A DNA stretch of 64,000 nt. It comes from Flavobacterium piscinae. GTDB taxonomy: Bacteria; Bacteroidota; Bacteroidia; Flavobacteriales; Flavobacteriaceae. Shown here piece by piece: positions 18,929-26,546 of the stretch. How positions within the stretch are numbered: position 1 is the first letter of the stretch; every line of letters starts with the position of its first letter. A program made the translations under genes and the position numbers. The stretch spans positions 62,001 through 126,000 of the forward strand of contig NZ_SBKQ01000003.1 in NCBI RefSeq assembly GCF_004122145.1. The letters run 5' to 3'. The notes below the pieces were generated by a model that saw nothing but the letters and a program-made list of their open reading frames with translations, had not been told where the DNA came from and did no database searches.

Positions 18929-20319
18929 AAAAAACAGTAATATATACGTTCACCGGAATCCTTTCCCAAATTCTGATGTTGGTATTACTCCCTGTTTATT
19001 TAAAATTTCTGACACCAACAGAATATGTGGTGCTGGCGTTAACCAATTCATTTTTAGTTGTTTTTTCCATTTTTTTCAACTTGAAAACAGAACAAGCCTA
19101 TAGAACCATTTTCTTTTACGAGAAAGAAAACAAAACTAAACAACTTGCCCTTTTTCGAACGATATTTCATTTCAATGTCATTTGTTCGCTTGTTTGGCTA
19201 GTTTTATTTTTGTTTTTTGGTAAAAACCTTTTTGATGTACTGTTCAAAAATGACATGCAGTTTTTTCCATATTCGTATCTGATTTTTTCTAGTTTTCTCA
19301 TTGGCAACTTAAACAACTTATTTTTTATTTATTTACAAAACAATTCAAAAGTTACAGCGTATAGCTTATTTAGTATTGTTTTAGCTTTTGCCACTCATGG
19401 TTTACAATTGTGTTGTGTGTTTATTTTTCACACTTCCTTTTTTGGATTTTTAGCTGCTGCTCTTATTGTAAATTTACTTGTACTCACGTTTATATTAATT
19501 AAAAATTCTACTTTATTTCAGTTTTCTATTTCCAAAAAACTTTTAATGGAATCGCTCCGTTTTTCATGGCCTTTTTTACCTTTTTTAGTTTTATATAGCA
19601 TAGAAAGTCAAATGGACCGATTTTTTATAGAACGTTTTTTGACCCTTTCGGAGTTAGCCCGCTATGCCGTTTTAATAAGCATTATCGGAGCAACGAACAC
19701 TTTTTTTAATGCGGTTGACAATGCCATTCGTCCGGATTTATATAGCAATTTAAGCGATAAAACGTTTTTAAACCCGAGTAAAATTCAAGAACAATTGGAT
19801 TTTTATTTATGGATTGGATTAGTCGTATTTAGCTTTTTAATCGGATTTGGTTTTAATATTGATTGGTTTTTACAAAATGAAAAATATGTCGGGTTAACCA
19901 CCTATTTCATCCCTATGGTTTTGGCCTTTTTCCCTTTAATTGGGATTCGTTTTATGGCCTTAATCCTCATTTACAAGCAAAAAGTTTCAAAATTAAACAA
20001 CGTGCTTTTGATTAAAATTATCATCATGGCGGGAATGTTTTATCTATTGATTCCAATCATGGGCATCAATGGAGCAATCCTTTCCATAGGCATTTCAAAT
20101 CTGCTGAATATGGTGATTTTTTATTTTATGATAGAAAACAAAGTACTCCCATCAAAAAAAGTGATGGCTTTTACTATTGGATTCATCATATTGAATCTAT
20201 TTTTACTTTTTAATCCACAAACAAAGTTTGTATATTTGATAGCTTCCGGACAATGCATTGTGTTGGGATTACTGTTTGTTCATTTTTATCAAAAAAAATT
20301 AAAAACCATTTTGCATTAA
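18925..20319 (+). CDS. oligosaccharide/lipid flippase (Wzx-like, MVF superfamily)
   Basis: 464 residues with about 12-14 hydrophobic helices and few charges, typical of Wzx/MurJ-like flippases that move lipid-linked saccharides across the inner membrane. The N-terminal pattern (T-G-I-L-S-Q-I-L...P-V-Y-L-K-F-L-T-P-T-E-Y) matches the Polysacc_synt family. Placed between the cytoplasmic methyltransferases and the reductase, it implies that the operon's product is lipid-linked and exported. Confidence 0.82.
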   Translation: MKKTVIYTFTGILSQILMLVLLPVYLKFLTPTEYVVLALTNSFLVVFSIFFNLKTEQAYRTIFFYEKENKTKQLALFRTIFHFNVICSLVWLVLFLFFGKNLFDVLFKNDMQFFPYSYLIFSSFLIGNLNNLFFIYLQNNSKVTAYSLFSIVLAFATHGLQLCCVFIFHTSFFGFLAAALIVNLLVLTFILIKNSTLFQFSISKKLLMESLRFSWPFLPFLVLYSIESQMDRFFIERFLTLSELARYAVLISIIGATNTFFNAVDNAIRPDLYSNLSDKTFLNPSKIQEQLDFYLWIGLVVFSFLIGFGFNIDWFLQNEKYVGLTTYFIPMVLAFFPLIGIRFMALILIYKQKVSKLNNVLLIKIIIMAGMFYLLIPIMGINGAILSIGISNLLNMVIFYFMIENKVLPSKKVMAFTIGFIILNLFLLFNPQTKFVYLIASGQCIVLGLLFVHFYQKKLKTILH

Positions 20320-21219
20320 ATGAAAATCAAAGCGATTTATTGGGAATTACTTTTGGAAATCAAAGCCATTTATAAAACGATTGATTGTAATCGTGAATCT
20401 ATCTTGATTTCTCCTGAACTAAAAGCACATAAAAGTCTTTCCACCTCATTGCCTTTAGACAGTATTGCTATTATTCGTTTCAATCCAACTCTTCTTCATT
20501 CAAATGAATTTTATGAAATTGGTTTTGCTGATGTTTTTCCCAAAAAAGTAAAGAAAATTTTCTCGCTTTATTTAGGTTATTTTATTGTGAATAGAGCCGC
20601 AGAAATTCCATTTACTTGCGTACATATTGCCCAAACCATTGACGGTAAAATTGCCACTCCAACCGGAAAATCGAAATGGATAGGCAATCAGGAAAATTTA
20701 ATCCATTCGCATCGCATTAGAGCCCTAGTAGACGCTATATTAATTGGCGGAAACACTTTTCGAATTGATAAACCGCAGTTGAATGTACGCTTAGTCAAAG
20801 GAGAAAACCCAATAAAAGTGATTGTTGCCAATTCAACACTTGCCTTAGAAACACTTTCAACCGGCAAAACTTTATTGATGAGTTCTACTGATTTGGATTA
20901 TGGCGATTTGCCGGAAGAAACCGAAGTAATTGTTGTTAAAAATAAAGCAGGATGGATCGATTCTAAAAATTTACTGATGGAATTGAAAAAAAAAGGTATT
21001 CATTCGGTTTTAATAGAAGGTGGCTCGCAAACAATTCGGAAATTTATTGAAGAAAATACGCTTTCTCGGATAGAATTCCATATCGCTCCATTGCTTTTTG
21101 GCTCTGGGTTAAATGGAATAGAATTAGAAGAAATAAATGAACTTTCCGGTGCCATTCATCTAAAAAATCCGACTTATTTTAAAATTGGTAACGCCATGAT
21201 GACTGTTTCAAACCTTTAA
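20320..21219 (+). CDS. RibD C-terminal (dihydrofolate-reductase-like) domain protein
   Basis: 299 residues; the start is immediately after the flippase stop. Residues about 98-299 form a RibD_C reductase: A-Q-T-I-D-G-K-I-A, S-K-W-I-G, R-A-L-V-D-A-I-L-I-G-G-N-T, L-I-E-G-G-S-Q and A-P-L-L-F-G-S-G. In RibD this domain reduces the ribosylamino pyrimidine to its ribityl form with NADPH. There is no CMP/dCMP-type deaminase domain; instead residues 1-97 are an extension I do not recognise. A reductase acting on the GCH II product without deamination would yield a 2,5-diamino-6-ribitylamino pyrimidinone. Confidence 0.85.
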   Translation: MKIKAIYWELLLEIKAIYKTIDCNRESILISPELKAHKSLSTSLPLDSIAIIRFNPTLLHSNEFYEIGFADVFPKKVKKIFSLYLGYFIVNRAAEIPFTCVHIAQTIDGKIATPTGKSKWIGNQENLIHSHRIRALVDAILIGGNTFRIDKPQLNVRLVKGENPIKVIVANSTLALETLSTGKTLLMSSTDLDYGDLPEETEVIVVKNKAGWIDSKNLLMELKKKGIHSVLIEGGSQTIRKFIEENTLSRIEFHIAPLLFGSGLNGIELEEINELSGAIHLKNPTYFKIGNAMMTVSNL

Positions 21220-21222
21220 AAA

Positions 21223-22149
21223 ATGCATTATAAATCCTTTTGGCATCTGGGAAAAAATCACTCTGAAATTATTTCAGAAAGTATTGAAATGCCTAATTCG
21301 GATAAAATGGAAATCAAAAGTCTGTATTCTTCCATTAGTTTGGGAACAGAAACAATCGTATCACAAGGAAAAGTTCCTCCGCTTTTACATGAAAAAATGG
21401 CTGTTCCCTATATGGAAGGTTCTTTCGATTTCCCTATAAAATACGGTTATTCATTGGTGGGAACAAACAATAATGGAGCGTTAATTCACGTGATGCATCC
21501 TCATCAAACAACCTGTTGGGTAGATGAAAAAGATTGTTTTGTATGCTCTGAACTATCCGATCCGATTTTAGCAACACAATTGGCCAATATGGAAACTGTT
21601 ATCAATGCGATCTGGGTTTCAGCTATTCAACCTAATCAAAAAGTGTTGGTTTGCGGACTCGGAAGTGTGGGTGTGCTTTTAGCCGAAACTTTGAGAAGTT
21701 ATTGCCAAGCCGAAGTTTATGTAAAAGAAAAGAACGAAGATAAAGTGGCGATTTTAGCAAAAAACGGTTTTTCAATTGCACAGGAAACCGATAAATTTAC
21801 CCTTTCTTTTCATGTTTCAGCAAATGAAAAAGGGTTACAATATTGTATTGACCATGGTGCTGAGGAAGGGAAAATTATTGAATTAAGCTGGTATGGAAAT
21901 CATCCTGTTGAGTTAAATTTAGGTGGTCATTTTCATTATAATCGATTACAGATTATAAGTGCTCAAGTTTCTGCCATTCCATTGATAAAGAAAAATGCTG
22001 AAGATTTTTTATCCCGAAAAAAATTAGCTGAAAAACTACTGCAAACCCTACCCATTCGCGAGTATATTTCGCTTATTTCATTTCACGAATTACCCGAATT
22101 TTTTAAACAAAAGATGAATACAAATTTTATAACCGTTGTAAAATATTAA
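21223..22149 (+). CDS. MDR-superfamily dehydrogenase lacking the usual zinc ligands
   Basis: 308 residues. The N-terminal part has Y-S-S-I-S-L-G-T-E, as in BchC-like and related medium-chain dehydrogenases, and the Rossmann motif G-L-G-S-V-G is near residue 147. The catalytic zinc pattern (Cys, then G-H-E) is missing: the corresponding place reads K-Y-G-Y-S-L-V-G. It ends with N-F-I-T-V-V-K-Y like other short members. Probably an NAD(P)-dependent oxidoreductase acting on a hydroxylated or ribityl/pterin intermediate of this operon; 10 bp from the next gene. Confidence 0.72.
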   Translation: MHYKSFWHLGKNHSEIISESIEMPNSDKMEIKSLYSSISLGTETIVSQGKVPPLLHEKMAVPYMEGSFDFPIKYGYSLVGTNNNGALIHVMHPHQTTCWVDEKDCFVCSELSDPILATQLANMETVINAIWVSAIQPNQKVLVCGLGSVGVLLAETLRSYCQAEVYVKEKNEDKVAILAKNGFSIAQETDKFTLSFHVSANEKGLQYCIDHGAEEGKIIELSWYGNHPVELNLGGHFHYNRLQIISAQVSAIPLIKKNAEDFLSRKKLAEKLLQTLPIREYISLISFHELPEFFKQKMNTNFITVVKY

Positions 22150-22159
22150 ACTAAAAACG

Positions 22160-22531
22160 ATGTATTTTGTAAAAATTAGAGAAAGTATTATGATTGCTCA
22201 TTCCTTAAAAAATCCTTTTTTTGGACCGGCACAAAATGTACATGGAGCCACCTATGTTGTAGATGTTTCCTTTAAATCCGAACAACTTGATGAACACAAT
22301 GTTGTGATTGATATTGGTTTAGCTCATGAGATTGTGAAAGAGGTTTTGAAAAAATTAGACTATCAAAATCTAGATGATTTAGAACTGTTTAAAGGAAAAT
22401 TGACGACAACAGAATTTGTAGCAAGGCATATTTTTGAAGAAGTTTCTGCAAAAGTAAAAAACACATTTTCAGGAAAAATAGGTGTTACTATTAAAGAAAA
22501 TCCAAGTGCCTGGGCTGGCTTTAAACCTTAA
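22160..22531 (+). CDS. 6-pyruvoyl-tetrahydropterin synthase/QueD-like protein, altered active site
   Basis: 123 residues, the usual size of the T-fold PTPS/QueD family, with A-H-S-L (His14), V-H-G-A-T-Y (His28), V-V-I-D-I-G and K-L-D-Y-Q-N-L-D-D, and Glu113 near the C-terminus as the pterin-anchoring Glu. Family enzymes use three His zinc ligands (the last two in H-G-H), a catalytic Cys and a His in L-D-H-x-x-L-N. Here the second H of H-G-H is Ala30, the Cys is absent, and the L-D-H His is Tyr68. It is therefore unlikely to be an ordinary PTPS or QueD. From memory, actinomycetes carry very similar H-G-A proteins beside comparable genes. Confidence 0.8.
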   Translation: MYFVKIRESIMIAHSLKNPFFGPAQNVHGATYVVDVSFKSEQLDEHNVVIDIGLAHEIVKEVLKKLDYQNLDDLELFKGKLTTTEFVARHIFEEVSAKVKNTFSGKIGVTIKENPSAWAGFKP

Positions 22532-22542
22532 TTTTTTAACCA

Positions 22543-24252
22543 ATGGTTGCATTACTACTTTTTTTTACTTTAAATTTTACCTTGTTTATTCCCAGGTATT
22601 ATTTTAATAAAAACAACAGTAGTTTTTTTCCGATATCAGAGTTAATTGAGCAAAAATCGTTAAACGTAAAAAAAATCATCAATCGATTTAATGATGATAT
22701 TTTTCGGTTTAATTTTGAATTTAGCAGTGTAGTGCTCGTTTTGATATTAGTTAAGGATTTTATTCCCTTAACATGGGCAATGGTTCTAATTGGACTTGTT
22801 TATTTGCTAACCTGCATTTTATTTTTTTATCATTACAGTATATTGGGTATTTATAAAACGTATCCATGTATTGCTTCTGATTGGAAATTAATCAAACAAG
22901 GAGTTCAAATTGCCCTCAACGGTTATCGATTACAATTCATAGTTGGTTTAGTTTTTCTTATCGTTTTTTTGGTTGGACTTTGTTATGCAAACACATTGTT
23001 AATCAATGAAATATATGTTGGAAATTCTTTTCCGTTGCTTCTTTTTTGTTTGATAATAGTTTTTGTGGCTTTTATTTTTTCAGTAGTAAAAAAAACAAAT
23101 CCTTTTGTTTTCAAAAAAGAATTTGATTTCAATTACCTCAGCTTTTTTGCTATTCAATTTTCAATATTATTAATTCAGTCAAATCGTTTTTTTTGTAAAA
23201 AAACTAAAGAAGAATTAAGGAGTTTACCCGGAATTATCGCGAATAATACCTTTACTTTTTCGAAAAATATCCCATTTAAAAGCAAACCAAATATTTATTT
23301 CATCGCAATTGAATCCTATGGAGCAATTTTACATGAAGATGATTATTTTAAAGAAAAATACAATAAATTAATTTCAGATTTTAATCAAAATTTACAGTCG
23401 AAAGATTGGCATATTACCAGTAGTTTTTCAAATTCACCGGTTTCTGGTGGTGGATCTTGGATGGCCTATTCGAGTTTTTTAATGGGAATTAAAATTACCT
23501 CTGATTTACTTTATCGAAAACTCTTTCACGAAAGAGAAAAATACAAAACACAATCCATCTTTACCATTTTGGAAGAGTTAGGTTATGCCACTACGCTCAT
23601 AGCAGCAGTAGGTGGATATGAAAATTTTACGATTGAATGGGAAGAAACACTTTCTTTTTTAGGAACAAAAAATGTGATTAAATTTAAAGATTTAGACTAT
23701 ACCGGTGAAAAATTCAATTTTGGGCCTTCAGCACCAGACCAGTATATGTTGCAAAAATCTCGAGCACTTATAAAAGAAAAATATCCCAATCAACCCATTA
23801 GTTTTTTTGTAGAAACCATTAATTCACATGCTAATTTCGAAACGCCTACGCATTTGTTCAAAAATTGGGAAGAATGTAATTTGGCTAACCGAAATGCATT
23901 TAAACCTACAACGGCTCTTGAAAAAAACATCAAAGAAAATTATTTTTTGGCCATTGACTATCAATTAAAAACAATTACCGATTTTGTTTTATCAGAAAAT
24001 GAGCATTCCATTTTTGTTATTTTTGGAGACCATCAGCCACCATTATTAACCACAACAAAGAATTCTTTTAAATCACCCATTCATATTATTTCCAAAGACA
24101 AAGCATTTATAACTGATGTAAAATTGGAAAGATTTAATTCAACTGTGGAAATACACAATAACAAACAAGAATTAGGTCATGAAGATTTTAAGTTTTTATT
24201 TTTAGATAAATTTATTACTTACTTTCAAGAAAAACCTACATCCTCCTCGTAG
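22543..24252 (+). CDS. LTA-synthase/sulfatase-like alkaline-phosphatase-superfamily membrane enzyme
   Basis: 569 residues: about five N-terminal membrane helices (to residue ~215), then a periplasmic alkaline-phosphatase-fold domain. Metal and catalytic motifs visible: A-I-E-S-Y-G, S-G-G-G-S-W-M-A (probable nucleophile region), N-S-H-A-N-F and F-G-D-H-Q-P-P. Relatives transfer or cleave phospho-alcohol groups such as glycerol phosphate from phosphatidylglycerol. Last gene of the operon; its final 17 bp overlap the 3' end of the convergent LacI gene. It would act outside the membrane after the flippase. Confidence 0.82.
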   Translation: MVALLLFFTLNFTLFIPRYYFNKNNSSFFPISELIEQKSLNVKKIINRFNDDIFRFNFEFSSVVLVLILVKDFIPLTWAMVLIGLVYLLTCILFFYHYSILGIYKTYPCIASDWKLIKQGVQIALNGYRLQFIVGLVFLIVFLVGLCYANTLLINEIYVGNSFPLLLFCLIIVFVAFIFSVVKKTNPFVFKKEFDFNYLSFFAIQFSILLIQSNRFFCKKTKEELRSLPGIIANNTFTFSKNIPFKSKPNIYFIAIESYGAILHEDDYFKEKYNKLISDFNQNLQSKDWHITSSFSNSPVSGGGSWMAYSSFLMGIKITSDLLYRKLFHEREKYKTQSIFTILEELGYATTLIAAVGGYENFTIEWEETLSFLGTKNVIKFKDLDYTGEKFNFGPSAPDQYMLQKSRALIKEKYPNQPISFFVETINSHANFETPTHLFKNWEECNLANRNAFKPTTALEKNIKENYFLAIDYQLKTITDFVLSENEHSIFVIFGDHQPPLLTTTKNSFKSPIHIISKDKAFITDVKLERFNSTVEIHNNKQELGHEDFKFLFLDKFITYFQEKPTSSS

Positions 24253-25258
24253 AATCCCGTTGTCTTAACTCCGTTTTTACAACCGTCGTTTTATACGTTG
24301 GTGTTTCTTGTTTTCGTTCAAGTTTTTCGATTAAAAGTTTAGCGGCTTCTTCCCCAATTTCCGGTCCGTGTTGGCTGATGGTGGATAAACTTGGCGTTAG
24401 TCTTCTAGACCAAACACCATCTGCAAATCCTATGACGCATAACTCATCCGGAATTTTTATTCCTTTTTGGATGGCAATTTTCATGGCCATGGTGGAAGCG
24501 TGTTCGTCAACAGCTAAAATGCCATCTACTTCTTTGGTTGCTAATAATTTTTCTAAACGAACATCAAAATCTTCTTGACTGTCTGTTATAATGATGCATT
24601 TTTCATCTATGGCTATTTTGTTGTCCTGAAGAGCACGCTCATAACCTTTTGCTCTAAGTTTTCCAACACTTAAATTATCAATACAAGAAAGTAAAGCGAT
24701 TTTTTTACATTTCAATTTCAATAAATGATTCACTGCTTCAACAGATGATTCAAAATCATCTACAATCACTTTGTCACAATTGACATCTTCCATTATTCGA
24801 TCAAACATGACAATAGGCAATCCTTCTCGAAGAATCTCTTTAAAGTGTGAAGAAATATTTTTTGCTTGAGATTCCTCCGAAACCGAAAGAATAAAACCAT
24901 CAACAGTTCCGTTACTCAACAAATCCATGGCTTGCTTTTCTTTGCTAAGCGATTCATTGGAAATATACGTAATTACATTATAGCCTTTTGCATTGGCAGC
25001 TTTTTCAATTCCGCTAAATACTTTGGCAAAAAAGGGATTCAATATATTAGGAATGATCACACCGATAGTGTTCGTACGCTGATTTTTTAAATTCTTAGCC
25101 ATTGAATTTGGCTTGTAATTTTGAAGCTTAGCATATTCCTGAACCCTAATTTTAGTAGGCTCACTAATTTCATGACTATCACTCAAAGCTTTAGAAACCG
25201 TGGAAACGGAAATTCCTAAATCTTTGGAAATTTGTTTTAAAGTGGCTTTTGGCTTCAT
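24236..25258 (-). CDS. LacI-family transcriptional regulator
   Basis: 340 residues. The N-terminal HTH (residues 5-50: T-L-K-Q-I-S-K-D-L-G-I-S-V-S-T-V-S-K-A-L) is typical of LacI/GalR, followed by a hinge and a periplasmic-binding-protein-like effector domain (T-I-G-V-I-I-P-N-I, V-D-G-F-I-L-S, G-I-L-A-V-D-E). Effector probably a sugar. It converges on the 11-gene operon with a 17-bp overlap of coding ends and has its own upstream region, so it is not part of that operon. Confidence 0.92.
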   Translation of the reverse strand: MKPKATLKQISKDLGISVSTVSKALSDSHEISEPTKIRVQEYAKLQNYKPNSMAKNLKNQRTNTIGVIIPNILNPFFAKVFSGIEKAANAKGYNVITYISNESLSKEKQAMDLLSNGTVDGFILSVSEESQAKNISSHFKEILREGLPIVMFDRIMEDVNCDKVIVDDFESSVEAVNHLLKLKCKKIALLSCIDNLSVGKLRAKGYERALQDNKIAIDEKCIIITDSQEDFDVRLEKLLATKEVDGILAVDEHASTMAMKIAIQKGIKIPDELCVIGFADGVWSRRLTPSLSTISQHGPEIGEEAAKLLIEKLERKQETPTYKTTVVKTELRQRDSTRRM

Positions 25259-25484
25259 ACCTTTCGAATTTAGACGTAAAAATAGTAAAATAATAAATAG
25301 ATTAGATGCATTTGAAGTTAATCTGATGATGAAATTAGATAATTGTTATAAAAACTCAATCAAATGAGCTTAAAATGAACATAATTAATTAGAGAAAAAT
25401 TGTATAGTTACCCCTTTAAAATCAGTAGTATTAGCAAAATTAGTGCCTAAAAAATTAGTCAATAAAAATAATCTCAAATAGCTA
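25259..25484. other. AT-rich intergenic region between lacI-type gene and rplM
   Basis: About 300 bp separate the divergent LacI and rplM starts. Apart from the rplM promoter and leader hairpin at its right end I see no open frame, RNA gene or repeat. A LacI operator could lie here, but I found no convincing palindrome. Confidence 0.5.
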
Positions 25485-25532
25485 TTTGCTTTTATCATAA
25501 TTAATTGTACTTTTGCAACCCCTTTATTGGGG
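25485..25532 (+). promoter_or_regulatory. rplM promoter (-33 TTTG / -7 TACTTTTG) and leader hairpin
   Basis: TTTG at 25485-25488 and TACTTTTG at 25508-25515 are separated by 19 bp, a good Bacteroidetes promoter. Just downstream, CCCC (25519-25522), a 6-nt loop and GGGG (25529-25532) form a short hairpin at the start of the transcript, 28 bp before the GTG of rplM. Ribosomal-protein leaders are known for L13 in Bacteroidetes; whether this hairpin is that element I cannot tell. Confidence 0.65.
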
Positions 25533-25560
25533 ATGGAATGTTTAATTAAAATAAATTATT

Positions 25561-26016
25561 GTGAACACATTAAGCTACAAGACAGTTTCAGCCAACAAAG
25601 CTACCGCAGACAAGCAGTGGATTGTTGTAGATGCTGAGGGTCATAACTTAGGTCGTTTAGCTTCAAAAGTAGCGATGCTTTTGAGAGGTAAATATAAGCC
25701 AAGTTATACTCCGCACGTTGATTGTGGGGATAACGTAATTGTTATCAACGCAGAAAAAATCAACCTGACTGGTAACAAGTTGGATGACAAAACGTACATC
25801 CGTCACACAGGTTACCCAGGTGGACAAAGAAGCCTAACAGCTAAAGTAATGCAACAAAAAAACCCTGCAACTTTAGTAGAAAAGGCTGTAAAAGGAATGT
25901 TACCTAAAAACAAATTAGGTGCTCAACTATTCCGCAATTTAAATGTAAATGTTGGTACTGAGCACAAACATGCGGCTCAACAACCAAAAACCGTTAACTT
26001 AAACGATCTAAAGTAA
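25561..26016 (+). CDS. rplM: 50S ribosomal protein L13
   Basis: Large-subunit protein L13, 151 residues, GTG start. Characteristic W-I-V-V-D-A-E-G-H-x-L-G-R-L-A, L-L-R-G-K-Y-K-P-S-Y-T-P-H and H-T-G-Y-P-G-G motifs, and M-L-P-K-N-K-L-G near the end. The stop TAA overlaps the ATG of rpsI by one base, the conserved L13-S9 pair. Confidence 0.98.
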   Translation: MNTLSYKTVSANKATADKQWIVVDAEGHNLGRLASKVAMLLRGKYKPSYTPHVDCGDNVIVINAEKINLTGNKLDDKTYIRHTGYPGGQRSLTAKVMQQKNPATLVEKAVKGMLPKNKLGAQLFRNLNVNVGTEHKHAAQQPKTVNLNDLK

Positions 26017-26402
26017 TGGGAGTTATTCACAAAATCGGTAGAAGAAAATGTGCTGTAGCACGTGTTTATGTTTCTGAAGGAACAGGAAAAATCACCGTAA
26101 ACAAAAGAGAATTTGAAAACTACTTCCCAACAGCTACTTTACAGTACAAAGTGATGCAACCAATGTCTATGACTGAAAATGCAACCAACTTTGACGTAAA
26201 AGTAAATGTATATGGTGGTGGTTCAACAGGGCAAGCAGAAGCTGTGAGAATGGCTATTGCAAGAGCAATGTGTGAGGTAGAAGCTGAAAACAGAGCTATC
26301 TTGAAACCAGAAGGATTGCTAACAAGAGATCCAAGAATGGTAGAACGTAAGAAATTTGGACAGAAGAAAGCTCGTAAGAGATTCCAATTCTCTAAACGTT
26401 AA
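26016..26402 (+). CDS. rpsI: 30S ribosomal protein S9
   Basis: 128 residues. I-G-R-R-K-C-A-V-A-R-V at the N-terminus and the conserved basic end K-K-A-R-K-R-F-Q-F-S-K-R, whose last residues reach the P-site tRNA in ribosomes. Translationally coupled to rplM; followed by a structured leader and rpsB. Confidence 0.98.
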   Translation: MGVIHKIGRRKCAVARVYVSEGTGKITVNKREFENYFPTATLQYKVMQPMSMTENATNFDVKVNVYGGGSTGQAEAVRMAIARAMCEVEAENRAILKPEGLLTRDPRMVERKKFGQKKARKRFQFSKR

Positions 26403-26445
26403 TCGATTTACAAAATTATTATTAAAAAAGTTATTGTTGTTATTA

Positions 26446-26520
26446 TTCCGATGCGATCGGAAAATTAGTTTAGCATCTAAATAATGAAGACCAGAGTAAT
26501 CGCTACTACATTATTGCTAA
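26446..26520 (+). promoter_or_regulatory. structured leader upstream of rpsB
   Basis: Two potential RNA structures in the 144-bp rpsI-rpsB gap. First, TTCCGAT/ATCGGAA (26446-26452 with 26456-26462), a perfect 7-bp stem with a 3-nt loop. Second, a two-part stem TTAGC..ATAATG (26470-26474 and 26481-26486) with CATTAT.GCTAA (26509-26514 and 26516-26520), having a bulged TCTAA side and a 22-nt apical loop. The arrangement resembles autoregulatory ribosomal-protein leaders. No T-run follows the stems, so not a terminator. Confidence 0.5.
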
Positions 26521-26546
26521 TCAACAGAACGTAAACTAGTACAAAA

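Noticed and set aside
22160..22531. Annotation as queuosine gene queD
   Set aside because: No queC, queE or queF nearby, and the zinc and catalytic residues of QueD are altered.
24236..25258. LacI regulator as controller of the 11-gene operon
   Set aside because: It is convergent, at the far end from the operon promoter, and no palindromic operator was seen near 14596; a link cannot be supported.
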